64,000 bases of DNA. Origin: Hyphomicrobium_A sp963724945 (GTDB lineage Bacteria > Pseudomonadota > Alphaproteobacteria > Rhizobiales > Hyphomicrobiaceae). Below are positions 47,478 to 56,681 of the stretch, one piece after another. The position numbers and the translations under genes were made by a program. Position 1 is the stretch's first letter. Each line of letters starts with the position of its first letter. The stretch lies in the NCBI GenBank assembly GCA_963724945.1, contig CAVRWL010000003.1:1984001-2048000 (forward strand), given 5' to 3'. A model generated the notes under the pieces. The model saw nothing but the letters and a program-made list of their open reading frames with translations, had not been told where the DNA came from and searched no databases.

Positions 47478-47765
47478 ATGGTGACGCTCGAAGACTGCAT
47501 CGCTTTCAGCGGCTTGACGGAAGCGGAGGTGCTGGCGATCGCCGAGCACGAGCACGTGCCCGAGATCGCCGCGGCGGCGCTCGCTGAGTATCTGCTCAAG
47601 CAGCGCCATGGACCTGAAAAGATCCACACGATGCTGGCTGAGGACATTCGCAGCGCCCTGCACCGCGGCGACCGCGCGCACGCGCGCGAGCTGTTCGCGG
47701 CCTTGCGCCATTTTCTCGAGACGTATCCCGACGAGAAGAAGCGCCGCCCGGACGAGATCGCCTGA
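47478..47765 (+). CDS. Small helical conserved protein, unknown
   Basis: 95 residues from the ATG at 47478 behind AGGAGG. Predominantly helical and charged ('LTEAEVLAIAEHEHVPEIAAAALAEYLL'), with no signal or membrane segment. Similar small cytosolic proteins exist in alphaproteobacteria; no function is assigned. It converges on the VOC genes with 9 bases between. Confidence 0.7.
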   Translation: MVTLEDCIAFSGLTEAEVLAIAEHEHVPEIAAAALAEYLLKQRHGPEKIHTMLAEDIRSALHRGDRAHARELFAALRHFLETYPDEKKRRPDEIA

Positions 47766-47774
47766 TCGCCCCGC

Positions 47775-48260
47775 TCACGCGCTGTTGTAGGCCGCCTCGA
47801 GCTTGGGCAAGTCGAGCTTCACCATCTGCATCAGCGCCGCCATGACGCGGTCTGTCTTCTTCTGATCGGTATCCTGCATCATCGTGCGCAGCTTGGTGGG
47901 AACGATCTGCCACGGCAGACCGTAGCGGTCTTTGAGCCAGCCGCACTGCTGCTCCTTCCCGCCGCCGACGAGCAACGCACTCCAGAGCCGATCGATCTCG
48001 GCCTGCAAGTCGCAGTGAACGACCATCGAGGAGGCTTCGCTGAACTTGAAGAGCGGGCCGCCGTTCAGCGCCATGAACTCGGTGCCCGCCAGCTCAAATG
48101 TCACCACGAGGACGGTGCCTTCGGGCATGCGTGCCCCTTTCCCGTAACGGGAGAGGCTCGTGATGCGCGAGTTGGGAAGGAGAGAGACGTAGAATTTCGC
48201 CGCGTCCTCCGCTTGCGTGTCGAACCAGAGACAGGTTGAAACTTTCTGCGCTGACGCCAT
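47775..48260 (-). CDS. VOC-family protein (PhnB-like, 3-demethylubiquinone methyltransferase-like fold)
   Basis: 161 residues from the ATG at 48260. 'VSTCLWFDTQAEDAAKFYVSLLPNSRITSLSRYG' begins the PhnB-like VOC fold, and 'CGWLKDRYGLPWQIVPTKL' is its typical C-terminal motif. The domain name in databases (3-demethylubiquinone-9 3-methyltransferase) is historical. Actual activity unknown. It follows another VOC gene by 14 bases in a TetR-led operon. Confidence 0.85.
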   Translation of the reverse strand: MASAQKVSTCLWFDTQAEDAAKFYVSLLPNSRITSLSRYGKGARMPEGTVLVVTFELAGTEFMALNGGPLFKFSEASSMVVHCDLQAEIDRLWSALLVGGGKEQQCGWLKDRYGLPWQIVPTKLRTMMQDTDQKKTDRVMAALMQMVKLDLPKLEAAYNSA

Positions 48261-48274
48261 GACGACTGCCTCCT

Positions 48275-48799
48275 CTACTGCGGCATCGCGCTGCGCATGG
48301 CCGCCTGAATTTCCTTGGCGCTCATGTCGCGCAGATGCGTGGCGATCGACCAGCGATGGCCGAAGGGATCCTCGATGATGCCGTAGCGGTCGCCCCAGAA
48401 CATGTCGGCGACCGGCATGACCACCTTGGCGCCGGCTTTGACAGCACGCTTGGTGAAGGCGTCGACGTCGTCGACCATGAGATGAATGGTGACCGGCGTG
48501 CCCTTGAGCGAGGTCGGCGACAGCGCGTGCATCTGCGGGAACTCGTCGACCAGCATGACCATGGCGCCGTTGATCTGCACTGCGGCGTGGATGAGCTTGC
48601 CGTCCTTGCCCGGCAGCCGCATCATTTCGGTGGCACCGAACGCCTTCTTGTAGAAGTCGATGGCCTTGGCCGCGCCGGCGCAGACGAGATGCGGTGAGAG
48701 GGGCTGCATGCGGGCAGGCCGCGGCTTGGCCTTTGCCTTTTTCGCTGCGGGCTTCGCTTTGGTCTTTGCCACTATTCTCGCTTTCGTCTTCGTCTTCAT
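48275..48799 (-). CDS. VOC/glyoxalase-family protein with Lys-rich head
   Basis: 174 residues. The first 30 are almost only Lys, Ala, Arg and Pro. The fold then begins 'QPLSPHLVCAGAAKAIDFYKKAFGATEMMRLPG' and ends 'GDRYGIIEDPFGHRWSIATHLRDMS', the PhnB/glyoxalase pattern. The basic head may bind nucleic acid or be a start-choice artefact; an internal ATG (residue 31) would remove it. The start overlaps the TetR stop by four bases. Confidence 0.85.
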   Translation of the reverse strand: MKTKTKARIVAKTKAKPAAKKAKAKPRPARMQPLSPHLVCAGAAKAIDFYKKAFGATEMMRLPGKDGKLIHAAVQINGAMVMLVDEFPQMHALSPTSLKGTPVTIHLMVDDVDAFTKRAVKAGAKVVMPVADMFWGDRYGIIEDPFGHRWSIATHLRDMSAKEIQAAMRSAMPQ

Positions 48800-49426
48800 C
48801 TGGGCTTCTCCTTTTGATTGGCACGGTTGAAGAGCAGTTCGATGTAGCGGCGCAGGTGATCGACCAAGTCGGCGGCGATCTGTGCCCCGCCTTTAGCCTT
48901 GGCGAGGATGAAGGCACCCTGCAGCACGGCTTGCGTGTGAAGGGCGAGGCTTTCAGCGGTCCAGTCCGCGTCGATGCGATATTTTTCCATAGCCGCGGCG
49001 ATGTCGGATTCGAGCGTCTCTGCGTGACCGCAGATCGCGCTGGCGCACGCCTCGCGGATGGGGGGATTGCTGGCGTAGGCCTCCTGCACCATGGTGCCGA
49101 CGAGGCAGGTGAACTCGAGGCACGCTCCCCTTCAGGATGGCCTTGCGGAAATCGATGTAGCCGAGGACGCGGTCGAGTGGATCTGCCGCGTCGTGGTAGG
49201 GCGCCGCTGCAAAAAAGGCCCCCGTCGTCGTCGACCAATGGTCGGCGGCGGCGACGGCGAGGTCGTCCTTGCTCTTGAAGTGGTGGAAGAACGCCCCCTT
49301 CGTCACGCCGGCGGCCCGGCACAGGTCGTCGACGGTTGTCGCCGCGTAGCCTTTCGCCCGGATTTCCGCGAAGGCGGCCTCCAGGATCTTGACGCGCGCG
49401 GACTGTTTTGCCGTGGTTTTTGCCAT
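48796..49426 (-). pseudogene. TetR-family regulator of the VOC pair, frameshifted
   Basis: The DNA-binding end is intact: 'ARVKILEAAFAEIRAKGYAATTVDDLCRAAGVTKGAFFHHFKSKDDLAV'. Near 49115 the frame slips by one gained base. The ligand domain resumes as 'MVQEAYASNPPIREACASAICGHAETLESDIAAAMEKY' and runs to 48796. Repaired length is about 209 residues, normal for TetR. It overlaps the first VOC gene by four bases, so it is likely autoregulated with the pair. Sequence error is likely. Confidence 0.8.
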
Positions 49427-49514
49427 TTCGAGCCCTCAGCCAAAACAATACCGACTAGTTGGTATGTTTTCAAGTCTGGTCAAAGGGCGAAGGCGCCGCG
49501 CGTGGCCGACGCCA

Positions 49515-49952
49515 TCAGCGGCAGATCAGCATGGGGGTCGTGGAGTGGGTGAGCACGCGCATCGCCTGGCTGCCGAGCACGAAGCGGGCAAGCCCGCGCC
49601 GCCCGTGCGAGCCCATGACGATAAGATCGCAGCCGCGCGTCTTGGCCTCCTCGACGATGCCCTCGGCGGGGAACTGGTCCTTGACGTGAACGGTCTCGCA
49701 GCCGATGCCGATGCGCGCCGCCGTCTCGTGCACTTGCGTGAGGATTTTATGCGCATTGGCCGCGGCCGCCTTCTCGTATTCCTCGACCGGGAACGCTACC
49801 GCCCATTCGCCCGAGACCGCTGCCGTCCACGGCTCGGTGACCGTGACCGCGGTGACCTTGGATCCGAGCGTCTTGGCAAGCGTCAACCCCTGCTCGACCG
49901 CCCGCCCGGCCAGTTCCGAGCCGTCGCTCGCGATCAGAATGTGCGCATACAT
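49515..49952 (-). CDS. Universal stress protein, single UspA domain
   Basis: 145 residues from the ATG at 49952. 'YAHILIASDGSELAGRAVEQGLTLAKTL' opens the fold, and 'CDLIVMGSHGRRGLARFVLGSQAMRVLTHSTTPMLI' carries the G-X2-G-X9-G-S ATP-binding pattern of UspA/UspFG-type proteins. Cytosolic. It lies beside the broken TetR gene, transcribed the same way but separated by 88 bases. Confidence 0.92.
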   Translation of the reverse strand: MYAHILIASDGSELAGRAVEQGLTLAKTLGSKVTAVTVTEPWTAAVSGEWAVAFPVEEYEKAAAANAHKILTQVHETAARIGIGCETVHVKDQFPAEGIVEEAKTRGCDLIVMGSHGRRGLARFVLGSQAMRVLTHSTTPMLICR

Positions 49953-50121
49953 GCTCTTCTCCGCTGCTTGTCGATACGGGCGGCGCCCGCCCCTGCCGAA
50001 TTGTGGCCGGCAACTCTTAACCGATCGCGAGGGCGCTGGCATCATCGCCGAGCCTCATCGTGGGCGGCCTTGATGCCGATCAAATGACAAGCGCTGCGCG
50101 ACCGTGATAAGGCAGCGCGCC

Positions 50122-51115
50122 ATGCGGCTTGCCACGTTCAATGTCGAAAGCCTCGATCTGGGGCCGAAAGCGCACGTCGAGCTTGCGACGCGCGCCGGCG
50201 TGCTGCGGCCCATGCTCGAGCGGCTCAAAGCCGACATCCTCTGCCTGCAGGAGGTCAACGCCCAGCACGTGGCGGGCGAGCGCGAGCGCCGGCTCTTGGC
50301 GCTCGACAAGCTGCTTGGAGGGCACGCCCTACCAGAGCTATGAGCGCGCCGTGAGCTCGGGTCCCGGGGGACACGGGGTCGCGGACGTGCACAACCTCGT
50401 CACGCTCTCGCGGTTTCCCATCGTCGCGGCGCGCGAGGTCCAGCACGAGCTCGTCGCGCCGCCGCTGCACAAGAGCATTGCCGGCGAGCCGGGCAAGGGG
50501 GAGGCGGCGCCTGTGCGGTTCGACCGGCCGCTGCTCGTGACCGAGATCGGTCTCGGACAGGGGCGCTCGCTGACGGTCATCAATGTTCACCTGCGCGCCC
50601 CGCTTGCAAGCCCGGTCGCCGGACAGAAGACGGGGCCGTTTGCGTGGCGCAGCGTCGCCGGCTGGTCAGAGGGCTTCTTTCTCTCCGCGCTGAAGCGGGA
50701 GGCGCAGGCGCTCGAATTGCGCCTCCTCGTCGATCAGGTGCTGAGCGCAGACGCCAAAGCGCTCGTCGCCGTTGCCGGCGATTTCAACGCGGAGGACTAT
50801 GGTCCGACCCTGCGGCTTGTGGTCGCCGCGGAGGAGGATCTGGGCTCGAGCACGCTCGCTGGCCATTCGCTCATCGTGCTCGACCGGGCGATCGCCGCCG
50901 ACCGGCGCTGGAGCGTCCTGCACCACGGGCGCGAGCAGATGCTCGACCATATCCTCGCCAGCCGTGCGCTCTATGGTCACTTCCGCGCAATCGAGGTCCA
51001 CAACGAGGGTCTCGGAGACGAGGCGATGGGCTACGGCAAGGGGCTGCATTCGGCGGCCTCCTACCATGCCCCCGTCGTGGCGCTGTTCGATTTCGACATG
51101 GAGCTGGCCAATTGA
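50122..51115 (+). pseudogene. Endonuclease/exonuclease/phosphatase-family protein, frameshifted
   Basis: 'MRLATFNVESLDL' and 'ADILCLQEVNAQ' (EEP-fold Asn and Glu metal ligands) lie in the first frame to about 50320. The rest, 'GTPYQSYERAV' through 'VAVAGDFNAEDYG' (G-D-F-N motif) and 'HHGREQMLDHILAS' (late His/Asp), lies one frame over. One extra G near 50318 accounts for it. Repaired length is about 330 residues. The family includes nucleases and phosphodiesterases; the substrate is not evident. Confidence 0.8.
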
Positions 51116-51267
51116 CCAGCCTGGCACAGGCAAATTGACGGGGCGGGCAAATTGACCGTCCTTCGGCATCAGGTGGCCGATGCGCCTCCTCTTGCCCTAT
51201 TGTTCTGGTGACGAGCGGCAGCCGGGGTGCCTATGGTTGGGCAGACCCGTTGAGCGGACGAGGCGGC

Positions 51268-52083
51268 ATGCGGCGCGACATAAGAAGCAAAGATCGCAAG
51301 AGGTCGGCATGGCGCGCCGTCACCGTCGCCGCGTCGGCCGTGGCGCTGCTCGGGCTCGTTGTCGTGGGCGTGCGTGCACAGGAGCCGACAAGCGAGGTCG
51401 ACACCGCCCTCATCGTTGCCGTCGACGTGTCGAACTCGGTCGATGAGCAGCGCTACCGGCTGCAGATGGAGGGCATTGCCCAGGCGCTCGAGGATCCGGG
51501 CGTGATCCAGGCGATCATCGGGGCGCCTAAGGGTGGGATCCTGTTCTCCATGATCACCTGGGCCGACCTTCCCAAGGTCAGCTTGCCGTGGACGCACATC
51601 ACCAACGCCGCTCAGGCGCGCGCCACGGCGAAGCTCGTGCGCTCGATGCCGCGCCAGAGCGGCGAGTTCACCTGCATGTCGCGCATGATGCGCTTCGTCT
51701 CCGACAAGATCGTCCCGCAGATTCCCGCCAAGGCCGCCAAGGTCGTGCTCGACATCTCGGGCGACGGCCCGGACAATTGCAACGAGGAGGAGCCGATCGA
51801 CGCGGTGCGCAACGAGCTCGTGAAGAGCGGCGTGACGGTCAACGGCCTTCCCATCCTGGAGGGTGCTGGGGAATCGGTGGCCGAGGCTCCCGGTGGCGTC
51901 TCCACGCAGTCGTATCTTCCCGACGAGCAGAAGGGACAGCCGCTCGAGGACTGGTACCGCGCGCACGTGAAGGGCGGTCTCGGCTCCTTCGTGCTGCCCG
52001 CCAACGGCTACGCGGATTTTGGCCGCGCCATCCGCCAGAAGTTCGTGCTCGAGGTGAGCCGGCTGTTCGGGCGCGAGCGCTGA
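51268..52083 (+). CDS. DUF1194 exported VWA-like protein
   Basis: 271 residues from the ATG at 51268. The signal peptide has a basic head then a hydrophobic core, cleaved near 'VRAQEP' (about residue 38). The mature domain has 'ALIVAVDVSNSVDEQRYRLQMEG', a MIDAS-like D-X-S-X-S, and 'VVLDISGDGPDNC', matching DUF1194, a VWA-related family common in Rhizobiales. Function unknown; metal-dependent protein binding is possible. Its stop is 5 bases from the end of the convergent pentapeptide-repeat gene. Confidence 0.85.
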   Translation: MRRDIRSKDRKRSAWRAVTVAASAVALLGLVVVGVRAQEPTSEVDTALIVAVDVSNSVDEQRYRLQMEGIAQALEDPGVIQAIIGAPKGGILFSMITWADLPKVSLPWTHITNAAQARATAKLVRSMPRQSGEFTCMSRMMRFVSDKIVPQIPAKAAKVVLDISGDGPDNCNEEEPIDAVRNELVKSGVTVNGLPILEGAGESVAEAPGGVSTQSYLPDEQKGQPLEDWYRAHVKGGLGSFVLPANGYADFGRAIRQKFVLEVSRLFGRER

Positions 52084-52088
52084 GGGCC

Positions 52089-52889
52089 CTATTCGACGTA
52101 GGCGCGATTGAGGTTCTTGACGGTGTCGAAGTTGTGGGCGCTGGCCTTGCCGCGCAGCGACAAGAGCCGGGCCGAATTCACGTCGGCCTGGTTGAAATTG
52201 GCGCCCGTCACGTCGGCGCCCGTGAGGTCGGCCCCGCCGAGCTCGCTCCCCATCAAGTTGGCGTCGCGAAGGTTCGCATCCCGCAAGTTGGCATACTCCA
52301 TAACCGCGCGGCTGAGGTTGGCGTTCTCGAAGTCGGCGCCGTCGAGGTCCGATGAGCGAAACACTCCGCGCATCAAGCCCATCGACTGGTTCTTCATGTC
52401 GGCGGAGAGATCGGCGTCCTTGAAGTTGGCGCCCTTGAGGCTCGCGCGCGTGAAATCGGCGGCAACGCGCGCGCCTTCGAAGTTGGCGCCGTCCATCTTG
52501 GCGTCGCGAAACTGGGTGGAGAAGAGGCTCGCGCCCTTGAGGTTCGCGTTGGTGAAGTTGGAATTGAGCGCCCACGCCTGATCGAGCACGACGCCCTCGA
52601 GGTTGGCGCCGGAAAAGTTGGCGTGGTTGATGCGGCTCGATTGCAGCTTCAGCTTCCTCAGGTCGAGACCCGATAGGTCAAGCCCGTTGAGGCGCTTGCC
52701 GGACAGGTCGGCGACGCCCTTGGGTCCCGCGGCGGCGATCGCCGCCAGCACGTCATCGCGCGTCATGTCCGCTTTGGTGAACTCATCGGACTTGAGATCG
52801 AGCTGATCGATCATGTCCGCATTGACAGCGCCGGCCGGCATGAGCAGGAGCGCGGCTGCAAAGCCGGAAGCAATGATCGCGCGTCGCAT
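52089..52889 (-). CDS. Exported pentapeptide-repeat protein
   Basis: 266 residues from the ATG at 52889 behind GGAGGA. A signal peptide covers residues 1-24. From about residue 68 to 240 runs a series of A(D/N)LXX repeats ('LSGLDLRKLKLQ', 'ANFSGANLEG', 'ANLKGASL', 'ADFTRASLKGANFKDADL', 'ANLRDANLRDANL'), which form a right-handed quadrilateral beta helix. Such exported repeats have no known common role; gyrase-protecting Qnr proteins are cytosolic, so that role is unlikely. Confidence 0.9.
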   Translation of the reverse strand: MRRAIIASGFAAALLLMPAGAVNADMIDQLDLKSDEFTKADMTRDDVLAAIAAAGPKGVADLSGKRLNGLDLSGLDLRKLKLQSSRINHANFSGANLEGVVLDQAWALNSNFTNANLKGASLFSTQFRDAKMDGANFEGARVAADFTRASLKGANFKDADLSADMKNQSMGLMRGVFRSSDLDGADFENANLSRAVMEYANLRDANLRDANLMGSELGGADLTGADVTGANFNQADVNSARLLSLRGKASAHNFDTVKNLNRAYVE

Positions 52890-52939
52890 GTATGGTCCTC
52901 CGCTTGTGGTGCTCTGCGAGCCGGCGTCGCCCGCGGTGT

Positions 52940-53140
52940 CTAAAGGTCCTGGACGTCGCCCGTCGAGCAGCGCCAGCGCACGATGCGCCAACCGGGGTGG
53001 TGCTCGACCCAGTCGGCAAAATGCGGCTGCGCATCGAACATGCACCGGCTGGGATCGATGTTATAGGCCAGAGGAATCCGGTAGTCTTTGCAGACATTGG
53101 GATCGCCGACGAGGCAGGCCGAGATCACGATCGCGATCAT
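52940..53140 (-). CDS. Small cysteine-containing protein, unknown
   Basis: 66 residues from the ATG at 53140, behind GGAGGA. Four cysteines occur: 'ISACLVGDPNVCKDYRIPL', 'DPSRCMFDAQPHFADWVEHHPGWRIVRWRC'. The first eight residues are hydrophobic, too short for a clear signal. Short proteins of this pattern are found in alphaproteobacteria without known function. It lies 50 bases upstream of the pentapeptide-repeat gene on the same strand. Confidence 0.65.
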   Translation of the reverse strand: MIAIVISACLVGDPNVCKDYRIPLAYNIDPSRCMFDAQPHFADWVEHHPGWRIVRWRCSTGDVQDL

Positions 53141-53298
53141 GCGATGCTCCTCCAAGCATTGGGCGGGCAGCGCGTCCGGTAACTCTTGCACCAGTATTGC
53201 GTGCAGCGCGCGGGGCCGCCGTAGTCTTCTTCGCCGCCCCAGCGTCGATTGTTACGCGTGAGGCACCTGTGCTGAGACAGGATCCTGGGCCGTTTAGC

Positions 53299-54108
53299 TC
53301 AAGCGGTGATAAGTATCTCGCCTTTTCCAATCGTCGCCAAGTCGCCCGCATACTTGCGGACGGCGCCGGAGAGTGGGCGCGGGGCGAGCGGCCCCAAGCT
53401 GGCGGCGAGATACCGGGACAGGATGCGCAAGATCACGAGATCGTGCTTTCCCGTATCAGCGAAGGTCGGGAGCAGCTTCTCCACGGACGGCGCGATGAGC
53501 GTTCCGCGCCGCAACAACACGCCGGGCGCGGCGCCGAAGCCCTGTTCGGCCCAGATCGTGCCGCCGAGCATGCGCGAGCCGGCAAAGGCGCCGCAGCGGC
53601 CGCGCACGAGAACCGTGCCGCGGCGCATGCGCTCGCCGGCGCGGTCGCCGGCATGGCCCTCCACGACGACGATGCCGCCGGTCATGCCGAAGCGGTCGCC
53701 GGGACGCTGGCCGCCCATGAAGCTGCCGGCCGATCCCTTGACGCAGACGAGGCCGCCCGTGAGCCCTGAAGCGAGCCACGCTCCCGCATCGCCCTTGATC
53801 TCCAACCGTCCGCCACTCATGGAGCGGCCGGCGCAGATGCCGACGTCGCCCTCGACGACGACCGTCCCCTGATCGAGCTCGGCGCCGACGAAGTCGAGAC
53901 GGTTCGAGCCGCCCGCGATCGTGACGCGGTCGCCGGGCTTGCCGGTGACCGAGAAGACGTCGCCGACGGTCAGCTTGCGCTTCGAGGTGCCGATGGCGAG
54001 ACGCGGAATTTCGCCGGCCGCCATGGCGCTGAGACGCCCCGGGGTGAGCTGAGACAGATCGAGGCGCTCCTCGGGCGCGGCGTTGAGGCGAAAGGTCATT
54101 CCGCTCAT
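53299..54108 (-). CDS. fhcC: Formyltransferase/hydrolase complex subunit C
   Basis: 269 residues. The ATG at 54108 overlaps the fhcD stop by four bases. The sequence is a glutamate-synthase-alpha-like (GXGXG) beta helix, seen as repeated 'GGTIVVEGDVG'-type turns ('GRLEIKGDAGAWLASGLTGG', 'RRGTVLVRGRCGAFAGSRMLGG'), as in FmdC/FwdC. With fhcA, fhcB and fhcD it forms the complex that moves the formyl group of formyl-H4MPT to methanofuran (or its analogue) and hydrolyses it to formate. Last gene of fhcBADC. Confidence 0.95.
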   Translation of the reverse strand: MSGMTFRLNAAPEERLDLSQLTPGRLSAMAAGEIPRLAIGTSKRKLTVGDVFSVTGKPGDRVTIAGGSNRLDFVGAELDQGTVVVEGDVGICAGRSMSGGRLEIKGDAGAWLASGLTGGLVCVKGSAGSFMGGQRPGDRFGMTGGIVVVEGHAGDRAGERMRRGTVLVRGRCGAFAGSRMLGGTIWAEQGFGAAPGVLLRRGTLIAPSVEKLLPTFADTGKHDLVILRILSRYLAASLGPLAPRPLSGAVRKYAGDLATIGKGEILITA

Positions 54109-55004
54109 GGCAAGAGCTCCCGCAGGCGATAGTGATGTTGGCCGAGCTTGCCGCCGTAGTTGCCGGCGCTGACGCGCGTGACGCCCTTGCTGGCGCCGAC
54201 GGCGATGATCGTCTTCAGCGCCGCCTTCATCGCATCCGCCACGGCCTTCGAGGTGAGGCCGTCGATGACGATCTCGAGCACCGCGACCGTATCGGGGCCG
54301 AGCTCGCTTTTCACGCGGCCGCGCAAGGTGGGGCAGTACGCGTCGTTGGTCGAGGCGACCATGCCTTTGTACTTGGAGCCGACCTTGGAGCCGGAACGCA
54401 CGATGCCGCCCGGGAACGGCGTGATGACGTCGGGCACCTCGCCGATGGCGGCGACCGCCATCTCCGCCGTCGACAACAGCCCGGCGCGCTCGCTGCCGAG
54501 AATGAGCACGTTGCCGCCGCCGACGGCGTCGGTGACGACGCCCGTCGTCTCCTCGACCACGAACTCGCCGTCCATCACCGGAACGCGCCAGTAGCGGCTC
54601 TTGCCCAAGCGCTTGGCGGTCTGAAATCCGTCGCCGAAGAAGCGCGGGCCCTGGCCGAGCCCGATCCGCTTCTTGGCCTCGACGCCCGCATAGCAGGCCG
54701 AGCCGGGGCTCGTCAGCACGCACTGGCCGACGCGGTTCTTGAGCTGGGACGCGATCGCGTCGGGCGAGAATCCGAACAAGAGCACGCGGATGCCCGGGCG
54801 GCCGTCCGGGGTCTCGTCGGACCTTAATTCGCGATCGATGCCGACCTCGGCCCCGCAGCCGATGACGGAGGTGCCAAAGCCCGACATGGTCACGGCGGCC
54901 TGGCGCGCCCAGTGGGGCGTGTCGGCCGTGATGACGACGCCGGTGGCGCTCATGCCGAACGCCTCGGCGAACGTATCGTCGATCGCTATCCCGTTGACCT
55001 TCAT
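54105..55004 (-). CDS. fhcD: Formylmethanofuran:tetrahydromethanopterin formyltransferase (subunit D)
   Basis: 299 residues, matching Ftr/FhcD (about 300). Landmarks are 'IDDTFAEAFGMSATGVVITADTPHWARQAA' at the N-terminus, 'FFGDGFQTAKRLGKSRYWRVPVMDGEFVVEETTG' and 'YGGKLGQHHYRLREL' at the C-terminus. It transfers the formyl group between H4MPT and the methanofuran-type carrier, in the cytosol. Four-base overlaps with fhcA (upstream) and fhcC (downstream) show translational coupling. Confidence 0.97.
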   Translation of the reverse strand: MKVNGIAIDDTFAEAFGMSATGVVITADTPHWARQAAVTMSGFGTSVIGCGAEVGIDRELRSDETPDGRPGIRVLLFGFSPDAIASQLKNRVGQCVLTSPGSACYAGVEAKKRIGLGQGPRFFGDGFQTAKRLGKSRYWRVPVMDGEFVVEETTGVVTDAVGGGNVLILGSERAGLLSTAEMAVAAIGEVPDVITPFPGGIVRSGSKVGSKYKGMVASTNDAYCPTLRGRVKSELGPDTVAVLEIVIDGLTSKAVADAMKAALKTIIAVGASKGVTRVSAGNYGGKLGQHHYRLRELLP

Positions 55005-56665
55005 GACGCTCTGGCCTTGGTCGGTTGCACGACGATCTGCCCGCGGCCGCCCTCGATGATCTCGTCGTCGCTGAGCTTGAAGTTCTCCATCCGCATCGTG
55101 TGGTACTTGTCGAAGTACTCTTTGAGCGGCTTCTCGATCGCGCGGTCGTACTGGGGCCGCGCCACGTGGGTGGCACCCTGCACGACCTTGACGACCTTGC
55201 CGCTGTTCACGATGAGCTCGCCGTTCTTGAAGACGAAGAGGGGCGTTGCGAACATCGCCTCGCGGTCGGCATTGTCGACGTAGACGGTGATGTCGGCTGC
55301 GGCGCCGACGCCCAAGTGGCCGATGTCCTTGAGGCCGAGGCTGCGCGCAGGGCCAGCGCGCGTCATGATCGCGACCTCATAGAGCGAGTACTCGCGATCC
55401 AGCGACGGGAGCGTGCTGTTCTTGAGGGCGTCGGGCACGACTTTGAGCATCATCTCCTTGCGGAATGAGCGGTCCATCAACAGCCGGATCAGGTGCGGGT
55501 AGGTGTAGAAGGGCGCCCCGTTGGGGTGGTCGGTCGTCAGGAAGATGCGCCAGGGATCCTCGCACAACAGGAACGTCTCGAGACCGATCGCCCACTGCAG
55601 CGAGTGCACGTAGCTCTTGTCGCGGTAGCGGAACGGCACGACGCCGCAGCCGGCGTCGCACTCGATGTCCATGACCACCCACCGCTTGGGATCGGCGTTC
55701 TTGGCGCCGTTATATTGGCGCATGCTGTCGCCGGAGGCGGTGCAGGTCTGGCCGAACAGCACCTGACCGACGTCGATGGAGATGTTGGGGTTCTGCTTCA
55801 GGAGCTCGGCGATGCGGGCAGCGCCCGAATCGAAATGGCGGTCGCCGCCGATGCCGTAGCTGTGGAATTGGATGTGGGTGAGGTGCAAAGGCAGCCCCTC
55901 GGCGGCGCGGATGGTCGCGAGCGTCGTCTCCACGTTGCCGGGAATGCCGAGGTTGCAGCCGTGCACGTGCAGGGGATGCGTGACGCCGAGCTCCAGAAGC
56001 CCGCGCGCGAGCGTCACCAGGATGTCGCGCGGCGTGATCCCGTAATAGGCGTGCTTCTCGTCGAGATCGAGCTTGCGCTGGTTGAACTTGAAGGCTGAGA
56101 TGCCGCCGGGGTTCACGACCTTGACCGCGATCGCTTGCGAGGCGTGCATGGTCCAGGCGATGTAGTCCTTGACCTGTTGAAAGTCGTGCTTGGCGGCGAT
56201 TTGGCGCAGCATGAAGTCGTCGCTGCCGAGCATGACGAAGGCGCCCTTGTCGACCATGGGCGTATCGCCCATCTCGAGGTGCGCCTGGCGGGCGTTGGCG
56301 GGAAGCATCGCCGGCTCGAAGCAGGCCGTGTAGCCCATCTCGGCGTAGCGGTAGCCGGTGATGAGCGTCGAGGGCAGCGCATGCCCGGTGCCGGCGCGGG
56401 TGAGCGCGGTGTGCGCAACCTCGTCGCGCATGTGATCCTCCGGCATCAGCATGCGCGCGATCGTCACCTTGCCGCCGCCGATGTGGGTATGGGGATCGAT
56501 GGCGCCCGCCATCACGATGCGGCCCCTGAGGTCGTACTCCTTGTCGATGCGGGCCTCGGGCGCGGGCGCGATGATGCGGCCGTCCGCGACGTAGATGTCG
56601 CGCACCTCACCGTCGACCTTGTTGGCAGGGTCGTAGACTTTTCCGCCGGTGAGCTTGATCAGCAT
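55001..56665 (-). CDS. fhcA: Formyltransferase/hydrolase complex subunit A (formylmethanofuran dehydrogenase A-type)
   Basis: 554 residues from the ATG at 56665; a TTG at 56671 is possible. Amidohydrolase fold: 'GAIDPHTHIGGGKV' (metal His-X-His), then 'HVHGCNLGIPGNVETTL', 'HLTHIQFHSYG' and 'LTTDHPNGAPFYTYP' supply further metal ligands. It hydrolyses N-formylmethanofuran (or analogue) to formate. It starts 16 bases after fhcB and overlaps fhcD by four bases. Confidence 0.97.
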   Translation of the reverse strand: MLIKLTGGKVYDPANKVDGEVRDIYVADGRIIAPAPEARIDKEYDLRGRIVMAGAIDPHTHIGGGKVTIARMLMPEDHMRDEVAHTALTRAGTGHALPSTLITGYRYAEMGYTACFEPAMLPANARQAHLEMGDTPMVDKGAFVMLGSDDFMLRQIAAKHDFQQVKDYIAWTMHASQAIAVKVVNPGGISAFKFNQRKLDLDEKHAYYGITPRDILVTLARGLLELGVTHPLHVHGCNLGIPGNVETTLATIRAAEGLPLHLTHIQFHSYGIGGDRHFDSGAARIAELLKQNPNISIDVGQVLFGQTCTASGDSMRQYNGAKNADPKRWVVMDIECDAGCGVVPFRYRDKSYVHSLQWAIGLETFLLCEDPWRIFLTTDHPNGAPFYTYPHLIRLLMDRSFRKEMMLKVVPDALKNSTLPSLDREYSLYEVAIMTRAGPARSLGLKDIGHLGVGAAADITVYVDNADREAMFATPLFVFKNGELIVNSGKVVKVVQGATHVARPQYDRAIEKPLKEYFDKYHTMRMENFKLSDDEIIEGGRGQIVVQPTKARAS

Positions 56666-56681
56666 CGACAATGGCTCGCGT

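Noticed and set aside
52089..52889. Qnr-type gyrase-protection protein
   Set aside because: It has a signal peptide, so it is exported, whereas Qnr proteins act in the cytosol.
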